A DNA stretch of 38,927 nt from Candidatus Methanovirga procula (GCA_031280375.1 JAITGU010000176.1:1-38927); one strand, 5' to 3'. Counted from the first letter of the stretch, positions 21,073 to 30,290 are shown. Translations and numbers: made by a program. The notes: generated from the sequence alone by a model not told the origin.

Positions 21073-21361
21073 TATAGTCCTTGAAATAATTTTTTTTAAG
21101 TAATAGAATTTTTAAATAAAATATAATACTACTTTATTTTAAATTTTTTGTTTAATTGAATAAGATATTTTTTAATATAATTAATTTTAAATTATTTAAT
21201 AAGGAAATAAATTATTTTTAATTGATATTTTTAAAGCGAAGAATAAATTCTTCTAAGTTAAAAATAAATTTTTAACAATAAAGAATAAATCCTTCTAATT
21301 AAAAGTAAATTTTTAATAACAGAAAAATTCATTAATTAAATTATTAATATCAAGGACTATA
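21073..21361. repeat. Inverted-repeat element enclosing a hairpin array
   Basis: Perfect 12-bp ends TATAGTCCTTGA (21073-21084) and TCAAGGACTATA (21350-21361) enclose about 265 bases. Inside, at 21238-21317, are four hairpins with TAAA loops: GAAGAA/TTCTTC, GTTAAAAA/TTTTTAAC, a one-mismatch AAGAA/TCCTT and ATTAAAAG/TTTTTAAT. They are arranged as a two-hairpin module repeated with a 43-base period. CTAAGTT and CTAATT link them, as in the other arrays. No target duplication is evident. Confidence 0.55.
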
Positions 21362-21692
21362 TTTATTTTAATCGCTTATTTTTTATTTTTATAGGTTATA
21401 TTAAAATTATTTTTGAAATTTTGAAGTATATGAAACTAAATCTTAGGTTAAATCCTCATAAAAAATTTTAATTTTCATTTTATGGTTAAAAAATCCTACA
21501 GTTAAAATTGATTCATGCAACAATTTTTAGGTGCTAAAATTATATATTTTGGAAAGTTTTTTCATAATTGAAGTTAGTATAGTTAGTTTAAAAAATACCA
21601 TAAAATAGCTAAAAAAGTATTACTTATGAAATCTTTATATACTATGAATTACAATAATAATAAATGCTAATGCAATATTTTAAAAAATTTTG

Positions 21693-22467
21693 TCATCGGT
21701 CTTCTGGGTTCTTTTCACACTCATTACAACTCCACATTGGTAATTCTCAGGAGATTGACCTTATTCTTTGAAATAACTTAGCATTATTTCTTTTTTTTAA
21801 TTTTTTTCGGAGATTTTTACTTATTTTCCACTAATATCTAAAACTTTTTTACTAATATCTAAAACTTCACAGAAAGACAAGTTAATAATTCTATTTTTAT
21901 TTGTAATAACTATGTGTTATTAATTAGCTATTCTTCAATTATCATAAAAGTAATCTAAATTTTCTTTATTTTTAAAAAGTTCATTTTTTTGAACTTAGAA
22001 AATTTTTTTATTTATACACTATTTTAATAAATTATTTTATCAAAGTTTTCAAATTTTATTTTTCTATTGGATACCTATAATGACATTTCAATTGTTTAAT
22101 CTTAGTTTTAAATTTAATCAAGTAAAATATCTTTATAAAGATTTTAAAAGAAAATCAAATTATTTATAATTTTAAAAGATTTATAACGGGTTTAAAACTT
22201 TAAAGAATAGCTTAAAATTGATTTAATGTTTATACACACCAGGAGTTTCTATTAACTCAATTTTGGATTATAGTAAGATTATTTAGAACCATTCATAGAA
22301 GGATTCATCATGGCACAATCATCATTATGGCCATTAGGCTTTGAATAAGATTTAAATTCTTTTCTCACCAGATAATTAAGTATTGAAAATTTTATTTCTA
22401 TATTTGGATTGTCTAATCTTTTATTAAATATATTGATAAATTCTTTTTGCTTATTATTTAAATAATT
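21693..22467 (-). pseudogene. Minus-strand coding remnants, unidentified
   Basis: Two protein-like tails in this A/T desert are locally richer in G+C. One ends at 21693 and reads MWSCNECEKNPEDR, preceded in frame by a TGA and then NNAKLFQRIRSIS. The other ends at 22279 and reads KRLDNPNIEIKFSILNYLV, then EFKSYSKPNGHNDDCAMMN, open back to a TGA at 22468 with no start codon. The second loosely resembles the G-H-x-D-D-C ending of phage large terminases or related nucleases. I cannot identify either. Confidence 0.3.
21830..21867. repeat. 17-nt direct repeat with 21-base period
   Basis: ACTAATATCTAAAACTT at 21830-21846 recurs at 21851-21867 after TTTT. It is one of several short tandem duplications of 17-21-base period in intergenic or dead sequence of this window. 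Confidence 0.75.
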
Positions 22468-22601
22468 TCAATATTCACAACCAACCAACTGAACGAAAAA
22501 TTTAATAATATATGATAGCAATAAAGTTTGGTAAAGTACTATAATTTTTAAATGTTTTATTTCTATCAAAATATCAATTTATCATAAATACAATATTATA
22601 T

Positions 22602-22745
22602 ACAACTGTCATCAACTTAACGATTTTTATTTAAATTGAGTTTTATATTTTTCATGGTTTTAAATAAATTGCAAATTTTTTTATATAAATTTGTCTAATT
22701 TTTTCACGAAAATATTTAACCAGATTTCTTAAGTTGATGACATTG
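22602..22745. mobile_element. Candidate MITE with CAA(C)TGTCATCAACTTAA ends
   Basis: Perfect 14-bp inverted ends TGTCATCAACTTAA (22607-22620) and TTAAGTTGATGACA (22729-22742) extend outward as CAAC/TTG with one indel. The interior is about 110 bases and has no ORF. Nine-base direct repeats ATATTATAT flank it (22593-22601 and 22746-22754), as a target-site duplication would. The A/T-rich flank makes chance possible, but the inverted ends contain G/C and are not low-complexity. Confidence 0.5.
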
Positions 22746-22793
22746 ATATTATATGGTGTTTTGTAAAATTAAGTTTTTTGAATTTTAAATTAC

Positions 22794-22842
22794 CAAAAAT
22801 TGCTTTGCAATTTTTGTAATTATGAAAATCCAAAGGATTTTC
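22794..22842. repeat. Two adjacent C-NNN-G micro-hairpins
   Basis: The first has stem CAAAAATTGC, loop TTT and stem GCAATTTTTG (22794-22816), ten perfect pairs. The second has stem GAAAATCC, loop AAA and stem GGATTTTC (22824-22842), eight perfect pairs. Both loops are three bases closed by C:G. A weaker AATC-TTT-GATT follows at about 22846. Confidence 0.65.
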
Positions 22843-22970
22843 AGTAATCTTTGATTTTCAGTGATTAAAAATATATTATTTTTTTTATAAATAATCTTTA
22901 TTAAATTGATTCAATGAAATAAACTTATTATTTATAAAATTTTTTTATTTTATAAATATCAAAAATCTTC

Positions 22971-22987
22971 GATTTTTTTTATTACTA
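22971..22987. repeat. Single C-TTC-G micro-hairpin
   Basis: AAAAATC, loop TTC, GATTTTT: seven perfect pairs closed by C:G. On the minus strand the loop is GAA. It has the same geometry as the other hairpins of the family. The following T-run would let it act as a terminator, but no gene ends nearby. Confidence 0.55.
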
Positions 22988-23189
22988 TTTAATTTATATT
23001 TTAAGATTAAAATATTGATTTTTTATTAGGTTAAATTTCAAAAATTTTATTTAAAAACTGTTGAATATAAAAGAATAAATATACAATTAACTAATATTAT
23101 GGTATTAGATTTATTTAATGTTATGCATTGAATAAAATTTTATAAATAGTAAAAAATTAAAGTTTTTTAAACTTATAAAAACTTTTGAT

Positions 23190-23252
23190 GAAACTTTTGT
23201 TTTGAACGAAGTGAAAAATTTAGGAGACGGAGTCTCCGTTTTTAAAAGTTTC
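23190..23252. repeat. Nested micro-hairpin element (minus orientation)
   Basis: Outer 9-bp stem GAAACTTTT (23190-23198) with AAAAGTTTC (23244-23252). Inside is GGAGAC, loop GGA, GTCTCC (23223-23237). On the minus strand the inner hairpin is followed by CTAAATTTTTC and a TTCACTTCGTTC segment. This matches the order hairpin, CTAA(G/A)TTTCTC, TTTCATTCGAAA seen at 31676 and 38802, so the element is an inverted copy of that family. Confidence 0.6.
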
Positions 23253-23304
23253 TTCTAAATAGTAAAATAATTCTTTAAAAATGGATTTTATTATTTTTAA
23301 AAAA

Positions 23305-23338
23305 TAAGTTTTGATGAACCTTTTTTTAAAAGGTTCTT
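23305..23338. repeat. Dispersed hairpin repeat, copy 2
   Basis: Identical over about 33 bases to the hairpin at 28-60: AAGTTTTGATGAA, then stem GAACCTTTT (23316-23324), loop TTT, AAAAGGTTC (23328-23336). It lies about 75 bases before gltX and about 60 bases after the nested element, with which it shares the TTTTGATGAA lead-in. Confidence 0.65.
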
Positions 23339-23413
23339 ATAATAATTAAAAATTTTATATTAATTAATCAATGTATAATATTTAATGTTACTATGTAATT
23401 ATTTAGTGATTTT

Positions 23414-25093
23414 ATGAGTGATTTAGAGAAAATTGTATATGAATATGGACTTTTAAATGCTAAAAAACACAATGGTAAAGCTAATCCTGGTGCGGTCATA
23501 GGTTCTATTATGAGTGCTCACAGTGAACTTAGGTCTAAAGCTAAAGAAATAGGGCAAATTGCCAATTCTATTGTTAAAACTATTAATAAGATGACTGTTG
23601 AAGATCAAGAAGTAAAAATATCCAATTTAGGTCTTACGATAGCTGAGAAAGAGAAAAAAATAGATGAAGGGCTACCTGATTTAGATAATGTTGCTGAAAA
23701 TGTGGTTATGAGGTTTGCACCGAACCCAAGTGGTCCTTTACATATTGGTCATACAAGAGCAATAGTGCCAAACGATGAATATGTTAAGAAATACAATGGA
23801 AGATTAATATTAAGAATAGAAGACACAGACCCAAAGAGAATATATGAACCTGCATATAAAATGATTGAAGAAGACCTTAAATGGTTGGAAGTTGATGTAG
23901 ATATAGTAGCTTACCAAAGTGATAGATTCCCTATTTACTATGAATATGCTGAGAAACTTATAAAACTTTCTAAAGCCTATGTTTGTAAATGTGATGGTGG
24001 AAAATTTAAGAAATTAAAAGATGAGTCTAAGCCGTGTCCATGTAGAAACTTCTCTGTTGAGGAAAATATTAAATTATGGTGGGAATTTCCAAATATGGAA
24101 GTAGGGCAAGCTGTTTTAAGAGTGAAAACAGATTTAAATCATAAAAATCCAGCTATTCGTGATTTTGTGGCTATGCGTCTTGTGGATGAGCCTCATCCTC
24201 GCCTTGGAAATAAATACCGAGTTTATCCAATGATGAATTTTTCAGTAGCTATTGATGATCATTTAATGGGAATTACACATGTACTGAGAGGTAAGGATCA
24301 TTTAGCAAATAGTGAAAAACAAAAATATCTATATCAACATTTTGATTGGAATGTTCCTGAATTTATTCATTATGGAAGATTAAAAATGGAGGATATTCCG
24401 TTAAGCACATCAAAAGCCCTTCTTGGTATTGAGGATGGAACTTATACTGGCTGGGACGACCCAAGACTTGGAACACTTAAGGCATTGAAAAGAAGAGGAA
24501 TTCAATCTAAGACAATATATGATTTAATGACTGAAATTGGAGTTAAAATATCTGATTCAGTACTTAGCTGGAAAAAAATATATGGTCTTAATAGGAAAAT
24601 TCTGGAGAAAGTTGCAAATAGATATTTCTTTGTTTTAAATCCTGTTAAGATACAAATAGCTGATAATGAATATTTTTCAGATGATAAACCCTTAAAAATT
24701 AAAAGGCCTCTTCATCCAGACTTTTTAGAAAGAGGAGACCGTGAACTTAGTTTTAATGGTGAGGCATTTATTTCAAAGGAAGACTTTAGTGATGGTCTTA
24801 TAAGATTGATGGATGGTGTTAATATAACCATTTCTAATGGACAAACAAAGTTCAACAGTGTTTCATTTGAATATGCAAGAGAAAAAAAAGCTAAAATCAT
24901 TCAATGGGTTCCAGTAAATGGAAACATGAGTGTTGAAGTCGTAATGGATGATAATTCTGTGGTTAAAGGATTATGCGAGCCTGCAGTAGGATTTCTTAAT
25001 GTTGGGGATACTGTTCAATTTGAAAGGTTTGGTTTTGCCAGACTTGATAGAAAAGAGGATGACAAGTTAATTTTTTATTTTACCCATAAATGA
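23414..25093 (+). CDS. gltX: Glutamyl-tRNA synthetase, archaeal type
   Basis: Class I aminoacyl-tRNA synthetase charging tRNA-Glu. In methanogens the same enzyme is usually non-discriminating, with GatDE correcting Glu-tRNA-Gln. The 559-residue product has the archaeal N-terminal helical extension (1-90), the HIGH motif in PNPSGPLHIGHTRA (HIGH at 110-113), the RIEDTDPKR segment and a KMSKS-equivalent LSTSK (330-334). The C-terminal half is the beta-barrel anticodon-binding domain of the GlnRS/archaeal GluRS type. The rqcH-like gene follows 71 bases downstream on the same strand. Confidence 0.95.
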   Translation: MSDLEKIVYEYGLLNAKKHNGKANPGAVIGSIMSAHSELRSKAKEIGQIANSIVKTINKMTVEDQEVKISNLGLTIAEKEKKIDEGLPDLDNVAENVVMRFAPNPSGPLHIGHTRAIVPNDEYVKKYNGRLILRIEDTDPKRIYEPAYKMIEEDLKWLEVDVDIVAYQSDRFPIYYEYAEKLIKLSKAYVCKCDGGKFKKLKDESKPCPCRNFSVEENIKLWWEFPNMEVGQAVLRVKTDLNHKNPAIRDFVAMRLVDEPHPRLGNKYRVYPMMNFSVAIDDHLMGITHVLRGKDHLANSEKQKYLYQHFDWNVPEFIHYGRLKMEDIPLSTSKALLGIEDGTYTGWDDPRLGTLKALKRRGIQSKTIYDLMTEIGVKISDSVLSWKKIYGLNRKILEKVANRYFFVLNPVKIQIADNEYFSDDKPLKIKRPLHPDFLERGDRELSFNGEAFISKEDFSDGLIRLMDGVNITISNGQTKFNSVSFEYAREKKAKIIQWVPVNGNMSVEVVMDDNSVVKGLCEPAVGFLNVGDTVQFERFGFARLDRKEDDKLIFYFTHK

Positions 25094-25164
25094 TTTGAAT
25101 AGGTTTGTAAGAATAATCAACTAATAATTTACATTAATCAATGATTGGATTGTAGGGACAAATA

Positions 25165-27207
25165 ATGAAAATAATGACGAACACTGATATTTTTGCAGTA
25201 ACACAGGAATTAAATGAACTTTTAAAGGGGGCAAGAGTTGATAAATCATTTCAACCAAGAAATGATATTGTTCTTATGAGATTTCATAAAACTGGTGTTG
25301 GAAGAATTGATGTGGTCTTCCAATCTGGTGTCAGAGCTCATAAAACTGATTATCCTCTTAATAATCCTATGATTCCCCCATCTTTTACAATGCTTCTTAG
25401 AAAAAGGTTAAAGGGAGCTCACATTATATCTATTAAACAACATAATTTTGATCGTGTGATTAAGTTAGAGGTTCAAAAAGAGCAGAAGTATACTCTTGTT
25501 ATAGAACTTTTTTCAAAAGGAAATATAATTCTTTTAGATGAAGAAGATAATATTATAATGCCTCTTAAAAGGCAATTGTGGAGTGATAGAGATATAAGTT
25601 CTAAAAGAGAATATAAATATCCTTCTATAACGGGTATTAATCCAATTAATTTATCTTTAGAAAAGTTAACTCAGCTATTTAAAGAATCAGACAGTGACTT
25701 AATTAGAACCTTAGCAAGAAATGGTTTAGGGGGCACATATTCTGAAGAAATCATTTTAAGAACAGGTTTAGATAAAAATATCCAAGCTATAGAGTTAACT
25801 GATGAGGAAATAGCTATTGTCTATGAGAAAATAAAAGAATTATTTGATCCTCTTATAAAATTAGATTTTAAACCTAACATTGTTTTAGAGAAAAAAAATG
25901 ATAATGTAAGTGTGTTTTCTTGTGATTCCAATACTGAGAGTTTAACTGATAATCAAAAGGATAAAAAATCTTCAAAAAGATTAGATGTTTTACCATTAGA
26001 GTTAAATATTCATAAAAATCATGAAAAAGAGTATTTTAATAGTTTTAATGAGGCAGCAGATGAATTTTACTCTGAGAAAGTCCAAAAAGAGATAAAATCA
26101 GTTGAGGAGAATGTGTGGGATAAGAAAGTTAACAAGTTTGCAAATAGATTAAAAAAACAGGAAGAGTCTTTATCTGAGTTTGAAAAAACAACTGAACTTT
26201 CAAAGAAGAAGGGGGAAATTCTTTACTCTAATTATACTCAAATTGAAGATTTATTAAAGGTTATAAATGATGCAGAAAAGAAGTATTCTCGAAAAGAAAT
26301 ATCTAAGATATTAAAAAGAGCTAAAAAAGATGGAATGATTGAGGCACAAATCTTTGAATCTATGGATACACTTGGAACACTTGTTTTAGATATTGAAGAT
26401 GTGAAAGTAGCTATTGATTATAGGAAATCTTTAGCTGAAAATGCTGAGGTCTACTATGAAAAAGGTAAAAAGGCAAAGAGAAAAATTAAGGGTGGACTTG
26501 TTGCTGTTGAAAATACTAAGAAACAACTTAAAGATATGGAGACTAAGAGAGAAAAAGGTATTAAAAAGATTGAACTTCCAAAGAGACGAGTTAAAAAACC
26601 TTTATTGTGGTTTGAAAAGTTAAGATGGTTTTTAAGTTCAGATAATCATTTGGTTGTTGGTGGTAGAGATGCTAATACAAATGAAATCGTTGTAAAGAAA
26701 TATTTAGAGAATAATGATATTTATTTGCATGGTGATATGCATGGTGCACCTTCAACTGTGATAAAAGAAGATGGTGTTGAAATAAATGATGAGACTTTTA
26801 AAGAATCAGCTATTTTTGCAGCTTCATTTTCAAGTGCTTGGGGAAATGGTTATGGGTCTGCAGATGTGTTTTGGGTTCATCCAGATCAGGTTTCAAAAAC
26901 ACCTGAACCTGGAGAATATTTGACAAAGGGTGCATTTGTTATAAGAGGTAAAAAAAATTATCTTCGTGGTTTAAATTTAAAAATAGCTATTGGGATTGTG
27001 GATTACAAGGGTAAAAGGATAATGGCTGGACCTGTTGAGGCATTGAAAGTACATTCTAATAATTATGTTATATTACGACCAGGGCATGTGAAAAAAGAAG
27101 CTATTGCAAAGAAAATTCTTCATAAGATAAATGAGGATGATTTGTTAAGTTTAGATGATGTTGTTAGGGTTTTACCTTCTGGTAAATGTGAAATAATTAA
27201 GGAATAG
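25165..27207 (+). CDS. rqcH: NFACT family protein, RqcH/NEMF homologue
   Basis: Ribosome-associated quality-control factor. Homologues bind stalled 50S-peptidyl-tRNA complexes and, in bacteria and archaea, direct C-terminal alanine tailing. The 680-residue product shows NFACT-N (about 1-220) with the conserved Asp-Arg pair at 96-97 (NFDRVIKLEV). A helix-hairpin-helix/linker region and a long charged coiled coil (about 300-470) follow. NFACT-R starts near W482 (WFEKLRWFLSSDNHLVVGGR) and includes DIYLHGDMHGAPSTVIK and SSAWGNGYGSADVFWVHPDQ. AGGGA lies six bases before the ATG; a second ATG is three codons in. A T-rich stretch after the stop may end transcription. Confidence 0.92.
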   Translation: MKIMTNTDIFAVTQELNELLKGARVDKSFQPRNDIVLMRFHKTGVGRIDVVFQSGVRAHKTDYPLNNPMIPPSFTMLLRKRLKGAHIISIKQHNFDRVIKLEVQKEQKYTLVIELFSKGNIILLDEEDNIIMPLKRQLWSDRDISSKREYKYPSITGINPINLSLEKLTQLFKESDSDLIRTLARNGLGGTYSEEIILRTGLDKNIQAIELTDEEIAIVYEKIKELFDPLIKLDFKPNIVLEKKNDNVSVFSCDSNTESLTDNQKDKKSSKRLDVLPLELNIHKNHEKEYFNSFNEAADEFYSEKVQKEIKSVEENVWDKKVNKFANRLKKQEESLSEFEKTTELSKKKGEILYSNYTQIEDLLKVINDAEKKYSRKEISKILKRAKKDGMIEAQIFESMDTLGTLVLDIEDVKVAIDYRKSLAENAEVYYEKGKKAKRKIKGGLVAVENTKKQLKDMETKREKGIKKIELPKRRVKKPLLWFEKLRWFLSSDNHLVVGGRDANTNEIVVKKYLENNDIYLHGDMHGAPSTVIKEDGVEINDETFKESAIFAASFSSAWGNGYGSADVFWVHPDQVSKTPEPGEYLTKGAFVIRGKKNYLRGLNLKIAIGIVDYKGKRIMAGPVEALKVHSNNYVILRPGHVKKEAIAKKILHKINEDDLLSLDDVVRVLPSGKCEIIKE

Positions 27208-27574
27208 TCATTTAATGGATATTTTGCTCTTTTCAATTTTTTATTTATTATATTTTATTTATTTAATATTAATTTATTAAATATTATGCTAAATTTTAAA
27301 ATTTTAGAAAAGTAGTTTAATGGTTTATTATATAATAATAGTCTATAATGATGTAATTTATAATAAAGTAATTAAATATAATAAAGTAATTTAAATCGTA
27401 AAACTGTTTTGTTTTATATATGCTAATAATTTATATATTTTAATATTAATATTGTTTGATAATTTAGATAACTTAAAATATTTTTAAAGTATTTCATATA
27501 GTTTAGTCATTCATATAGCTTAGTCATAATTTAAAATTTCTTATAACATTATTTAATCTTATTATCTAATTAAT
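27208..27574. other. Intergenic region upstream of marker 6
   Basis: Mostly A/T with two short duplications. An 18-base-period repeat of AATAAAGTAATT sits at 27362-27391, and a perfect-length 17-base tandem repeat at 27494-27527 is listed separately. The T-rich part directly after rqcH could terminate that transcript. No ORF. Confidence 0.4.
27494..27527. repeat. 17-bp tandem repeat upstream of marker 6
   Basis: TCATATAGTTTAGTCAT (27494-27510) is followed directly by TCATATAGCTTAGTCAT (27511-27527), with one difference in 17. It lies about 60 bases before the marker 6 start, where a promoter is expected, so it could be an operator pair as well as a slippage product. Confidence 0.75.
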
Positions 27575-27586
27575 ATGGTGAGAATT

Positions 27587-28054
27587 ATGGGGAATAATGC
27601 ATGTTCAAATGTTTGTGCAAGTTCAGATCTAAATTCACAAGATTTGGATCCAGATAATGTTACTCGGATGGTTATTTTAGGTCCTAAAGCAGAAGTCAGT
27701 GAAAGTGAAGTGGTTAATCACATTCATCTTTTAGGGCTGCCTGTGACAACTAAATTAACTTGTTACGGTGCAATGGTCAGTGGAAAAGAAAAAGATGTTC
27801 TAAAAGTTATTAAAGAAGTTAGAAAGTTAGATCCTTATAATCTGTTTACAAGAGATAGAGGCTTTCCAATTGGAGATCCAAGAAGATGTAGAGGTCATAG
27901 AATGGGTCCAAGAGAAGGATTTCATCAAATGGAAAGTGAGTATCGCTTATTGGAAGATGTTTCAGATGCTTTAAGGAACCCTAAAGAAGTTTCTCTTGAA
28001 GAAGAAAAACGAATGGATATTGATGAACTTGAACAAATATTTAAAGAAAGTTAA
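27587..28054 (+). CDS. Methanogenesis marker protein 6
   Basis: Methanogen-specific protein recognised from [20 protein letters not shown], then [19 protein letters not shown], and the conserved [20 protein letters not shown] region. From ATG 27587 it has 155 residues; GGTGAG lies a few bases before this ATG. An ATG at 27575 would add MVRI and lacks a ribosome-binding site. The N-terminus carries a local Cys pair (ACSNVCAS). Other cysteines are in TCYG and RRCRG. Its role is unproven, but it clusters with markers 5, 15 and 17, linked to MCR maturation. Confidence 0.85.
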   Translation: MGNNACSNVCASSDLNSQDLDPDNVTRMVILGPKAEVSESEVVNHIHLLGLPVTTKLTCYGAMVSGKEKDVLKVIKEVRKLDPYNLFTRDRGFPIGDPRRCRGHRMGPREGFHQMESEYRLLEDVSDALRNPKEVSLEEEKRMDIDELEQIFKES

Positions 28055-28524
28055 ACCTTTTGATATATGATGATTTATTAATAGATAACGATTTATTAGA
28101 CAACTTAATTAAAATTCTAACTAATTAATCATCAATAATTTAAAATAGCTATTTATTAATTATAATTTTAATATTATATCTATTAAGTTTTTAAAAAACT
28201 TTTAATATATCTTTAAATTAAAAATTTGAATGATTTTAAGAATAATTTTTAGTAAACATTTTTAATAAAAAGTGTTATAAAATCTTGATAAATAGTGTTA
28301 TATGTATTTTCAAAAATAATATCTTAAATTCATTTTATTGTTAATAAAAGAAGATTTCATCCAATTAATAAGAAATTTCTAATAATAAAAAATTTTTAAT
28401 ATAAATTTTTAAATGTAAATATTATATATTGTAAATATAAAATAATAATCATAACCACGGTATTTATAAAAAATATTAAAAATAACTAAACATACATAAT
28501 AAATAAAACAAAAGGAATGTTAAA
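28055..28524. other. Intergenic region between marker 6 and marker 5
   Basis: 470 bases of nearly pure A/T with no ORF. It separates marker 6 from the 5-15-17 group, so the group probably has its own promoter (see 28463-28470). No strong hairpin is visible. Confidence 0.4.
28463..28470 (+). promoter_or_regulatory. TATA-box candidate for marker 5-15-17
   Basis: TTTATAAA preceded by the only G/C-containing patch nearby (ACCACGG). Transcription would start near 28490, giving a leader of about 35 bases before the marker 5 ATG. This is inference from spacing only. Confidence 0.35.
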
Positions 28525-29004
28525 ATGGTAAAAGTAGCAATATTTCCACCAAACTCACTAATTTTAGCTGATTTAATTGATAGAAAAGGACATGAACCAT
28601 TAGCTCTACAAAAAGCTGTTAGAAAAAAAGTCGTCGACCCTGAAATAGATTCACCACCAATGAACATAACTGAAGATGACCCTATTAAAGGACTAAAATA
28701 TGCAGCTATTGAAGTACCTTCGGGAGTTAGAGGAAGAATGTCCATCATTGGGCCATTAATAGATGAAGCAGAAGCAGCTATTATCATAGATAAAGCTCCA
28801 TTTGGTTTCGGATGTATTGGATGTGCAAGAACCAACGAACTATCTACTTTCTGTATAAGGAAAAGAGGAGTTCCTACATTAGAGCTAATTTATCCAAATA
28901 ATAGAGATGAAACCATAGACATGGTAAATAAAATTAACACATTTTTAGATAGCTTAGATGATTCTGAAACTGTCAAGGATTCTAAAAATAATGGGGAGGA
29001 ATAA
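28525..29004 (+). CDS. Methanogenesis marker protein 5
   Basis: 159-residue methanogen-specific protein beginning [20 protein letters not shown] and containing the conserved [20 protein letters not shown] region. A cysteine cluster C97-x2-C100-x9-C110 lies in [18 protein letters not shown] and could ligate a metal or an iron-sulfur cluster; no cluster type can be read from it. The last 20 residues are acidic and variable. It is six bases upstream of marker 15, whose Shine-Dalgarno GGGGAGG overlaps its last codons, so the two are coupled. Confidence 0.85.
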   Translation: MVKVAIFPPNSLILADLIDRKGHEPLALQKAVRKKVVDPEIDSPPMNITEDDPIKGLKYAAIEVPSGVRGRMSIIGPLIDEAEAAIIIDKAPFGFGCIGCARTNELSTFCIRKRGVPTLELIYPNNRDETIDMVNKINTFLDSLDDSETVKDSKNNGEE

Positions 29005-29009
29005 TTAAA

Positions 29010-30245
29010 ATGGTGAGAATAGCCTTAATTTCTTGTGGAACTGAATACAGCGGAGTTCAAAAAGAAATTGAAAAAGCAGCCAACACATTTGGTGGAGAAA
29101 TAGTAATTCCAGAAATTGATCTACCCTACATCGATGAATCATATAAAAAATTTGGGTTTAGTGCTGAAAGTTCAAGCTTAAGACTAACAATCGCAAGAGC
29201 AATGGCAATAGTTGAAGGAAGGACTCAAGTAGATGCAGTTTTCATAGCCACCTGCTTTAGATGTGCAGAAGGAGCCTTAGTTAGAAATGAAGTTAGAAGA
29301 TTTATCCAAGAAAATACTCGTATTCCAGTTGTCACATACTCATTCACAGAAAGAACAAAGGCAGATGAACTTTTCATTAGGATGGAAGCATTAACAACCA
29401 CAGTAGCACGAAAAAGTATTCTTGCTCGTGAAAAACAAGAAGGTCTAACACTTGGAATTGATTCTGGTTCAACCACCACAAAAGTTGTCTTAATGGAAAA
29501 AAATAAAGTTGTAGGAACAGGCTGGACACCAACTAAAGATATTATGGGTTCTGTTGATATAGGAACTAAAGAAGCCTTTGAAGGAACAGGATACTCAATG
29601 GATGATTTAAATGGGATTGGAACAACAGGATATGGAAGATTAACAATTGGTAAGAAACTTAACGCCGAACTTGTACAAGAAGAACTATCAGTGAATGCAA
29701 AAGGAGCTGTTTATTTAGCTGGACATCAAAAAGGTGAAGCAACAGTCTTGGACATTGGAGGAATGGATAATAAAGTCATAACAGTTAATGATGGTATTCC
29801 TGACAACTTTACAATGGGTGGAATTTGTGCTGGAGCATCAGGAAGATTTTTAGATATGACTGCAAGAAGATTAGATGTTGACATTAAAAAATTAGGGCCA
29901 TTAGCAATGAAAGGAGATTATAAAAATGCACTACTCAATAGTTACTGTATAGTTTTTGGTATTCAAGACTTAGTCACAACTTTAGCCGCTGGTGGGACAA
30001 AAGAAGATGTTGCTGCAGCCGCCTGCCATTCAGTTGCTGAACAAGTATACGAACAACAACTTCAGGAAATTGATATAAGAGAACCATTAATTCAAGTAGG
30101 TGGAACCTCCTTAATCTCAGGACTTATAAAAGCAGTTGGTGAAACATTAGGCGGTATAGATATTATAGTTCCAGAATATTCTCAATATATAGGTGCTGTT
30201 GGTGCCGCACTATTAGTTTCTGGAATGGGAAAACGACAAAAATAG
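29010..30245 (+). CDS. Methanogenesis marker protein 15 (BadF/BcrA-type ASKHA ATPase)
   Basis: Two-part protein of 411 residues. Residues 1-145 form a methanogen-specific domain ([20 protein letters not shown]; a CxxC at 82-85 in TCFRCAEG). Residues 146-405 form an ASKHA ATPase of the 2-hydroxyacyl-CoA dehydratase activator type: [13 protein letters not shown] (phosphate 1), [10 protein letters not shown] at 248-257, [13 protein letters not shown] and [10 protein letters not shown]. Cys273 and Cys313 match the two cysteines that in HgdC-like activators bridge a [4Fe-4S] cluster between subunits. That suggests ATP-driven low-potential electron transfer. Its exact partner is not known from this sequence. 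Confidence 0.9.
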   Translation: MVRIALISCGTEYSGVQKEIEKAANTFGGEIVIPEIDLPYIDESYKKFGFSAESSSLRLTIARAMAIVEGRTQVDAVFIATCFRCAEGALVRNEVRRFIQENTRIPVVTYSFTERTKADELFIRMEALTTTVARKSILAREKQEGLTLGIDSGSTTTKVVLMEKNKVVGTGWTPTKDIMGSVDIGTKEAFEGTGYSMDDLNGIGTTGYGRLTIGKKLNAELVQEELSVNAKGAVYLAGHQKGEATVLDIGGMDNKVITVNDGIPDNFTMGGICAGASGRFLDMTARRLDVDIKKLGPLAMKGDYKNALLNSYCIVFGIQDLVTTLAAGGTKEDVAAAACHSVAEQVYEQQLQEIDIREPLIQVGGTSLISGLIKAVGETLGGIDIIVPEYSQYIGAVGAALLVSGMGKRQK

Positions 30246-30290
30246 GATTTTATACTGTTACTACTATTTTATACTAAAAATGTGATTTAT

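Larger units (their letters stand above)
21034..23413. other. 2.4-kb gene-poor region with repeats and gene remnants
   Basis: No intact gene on either strand. It contains a TATAGTCCTTGA inverted-repeat element (21073-21361), a 21-bp-period tandem duplication (21830-21867), minus-strand coding remnants (21693-22467), an inverted-repeat element (22602-22745), micro-hairpins (22794-22842, 22971-22987, 23190-23252) and a dispersed hairpin (23305-23338). It looks like a site where mobile or foreign DNA has repeatedly landed and decayed. Confidence 0.6.
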
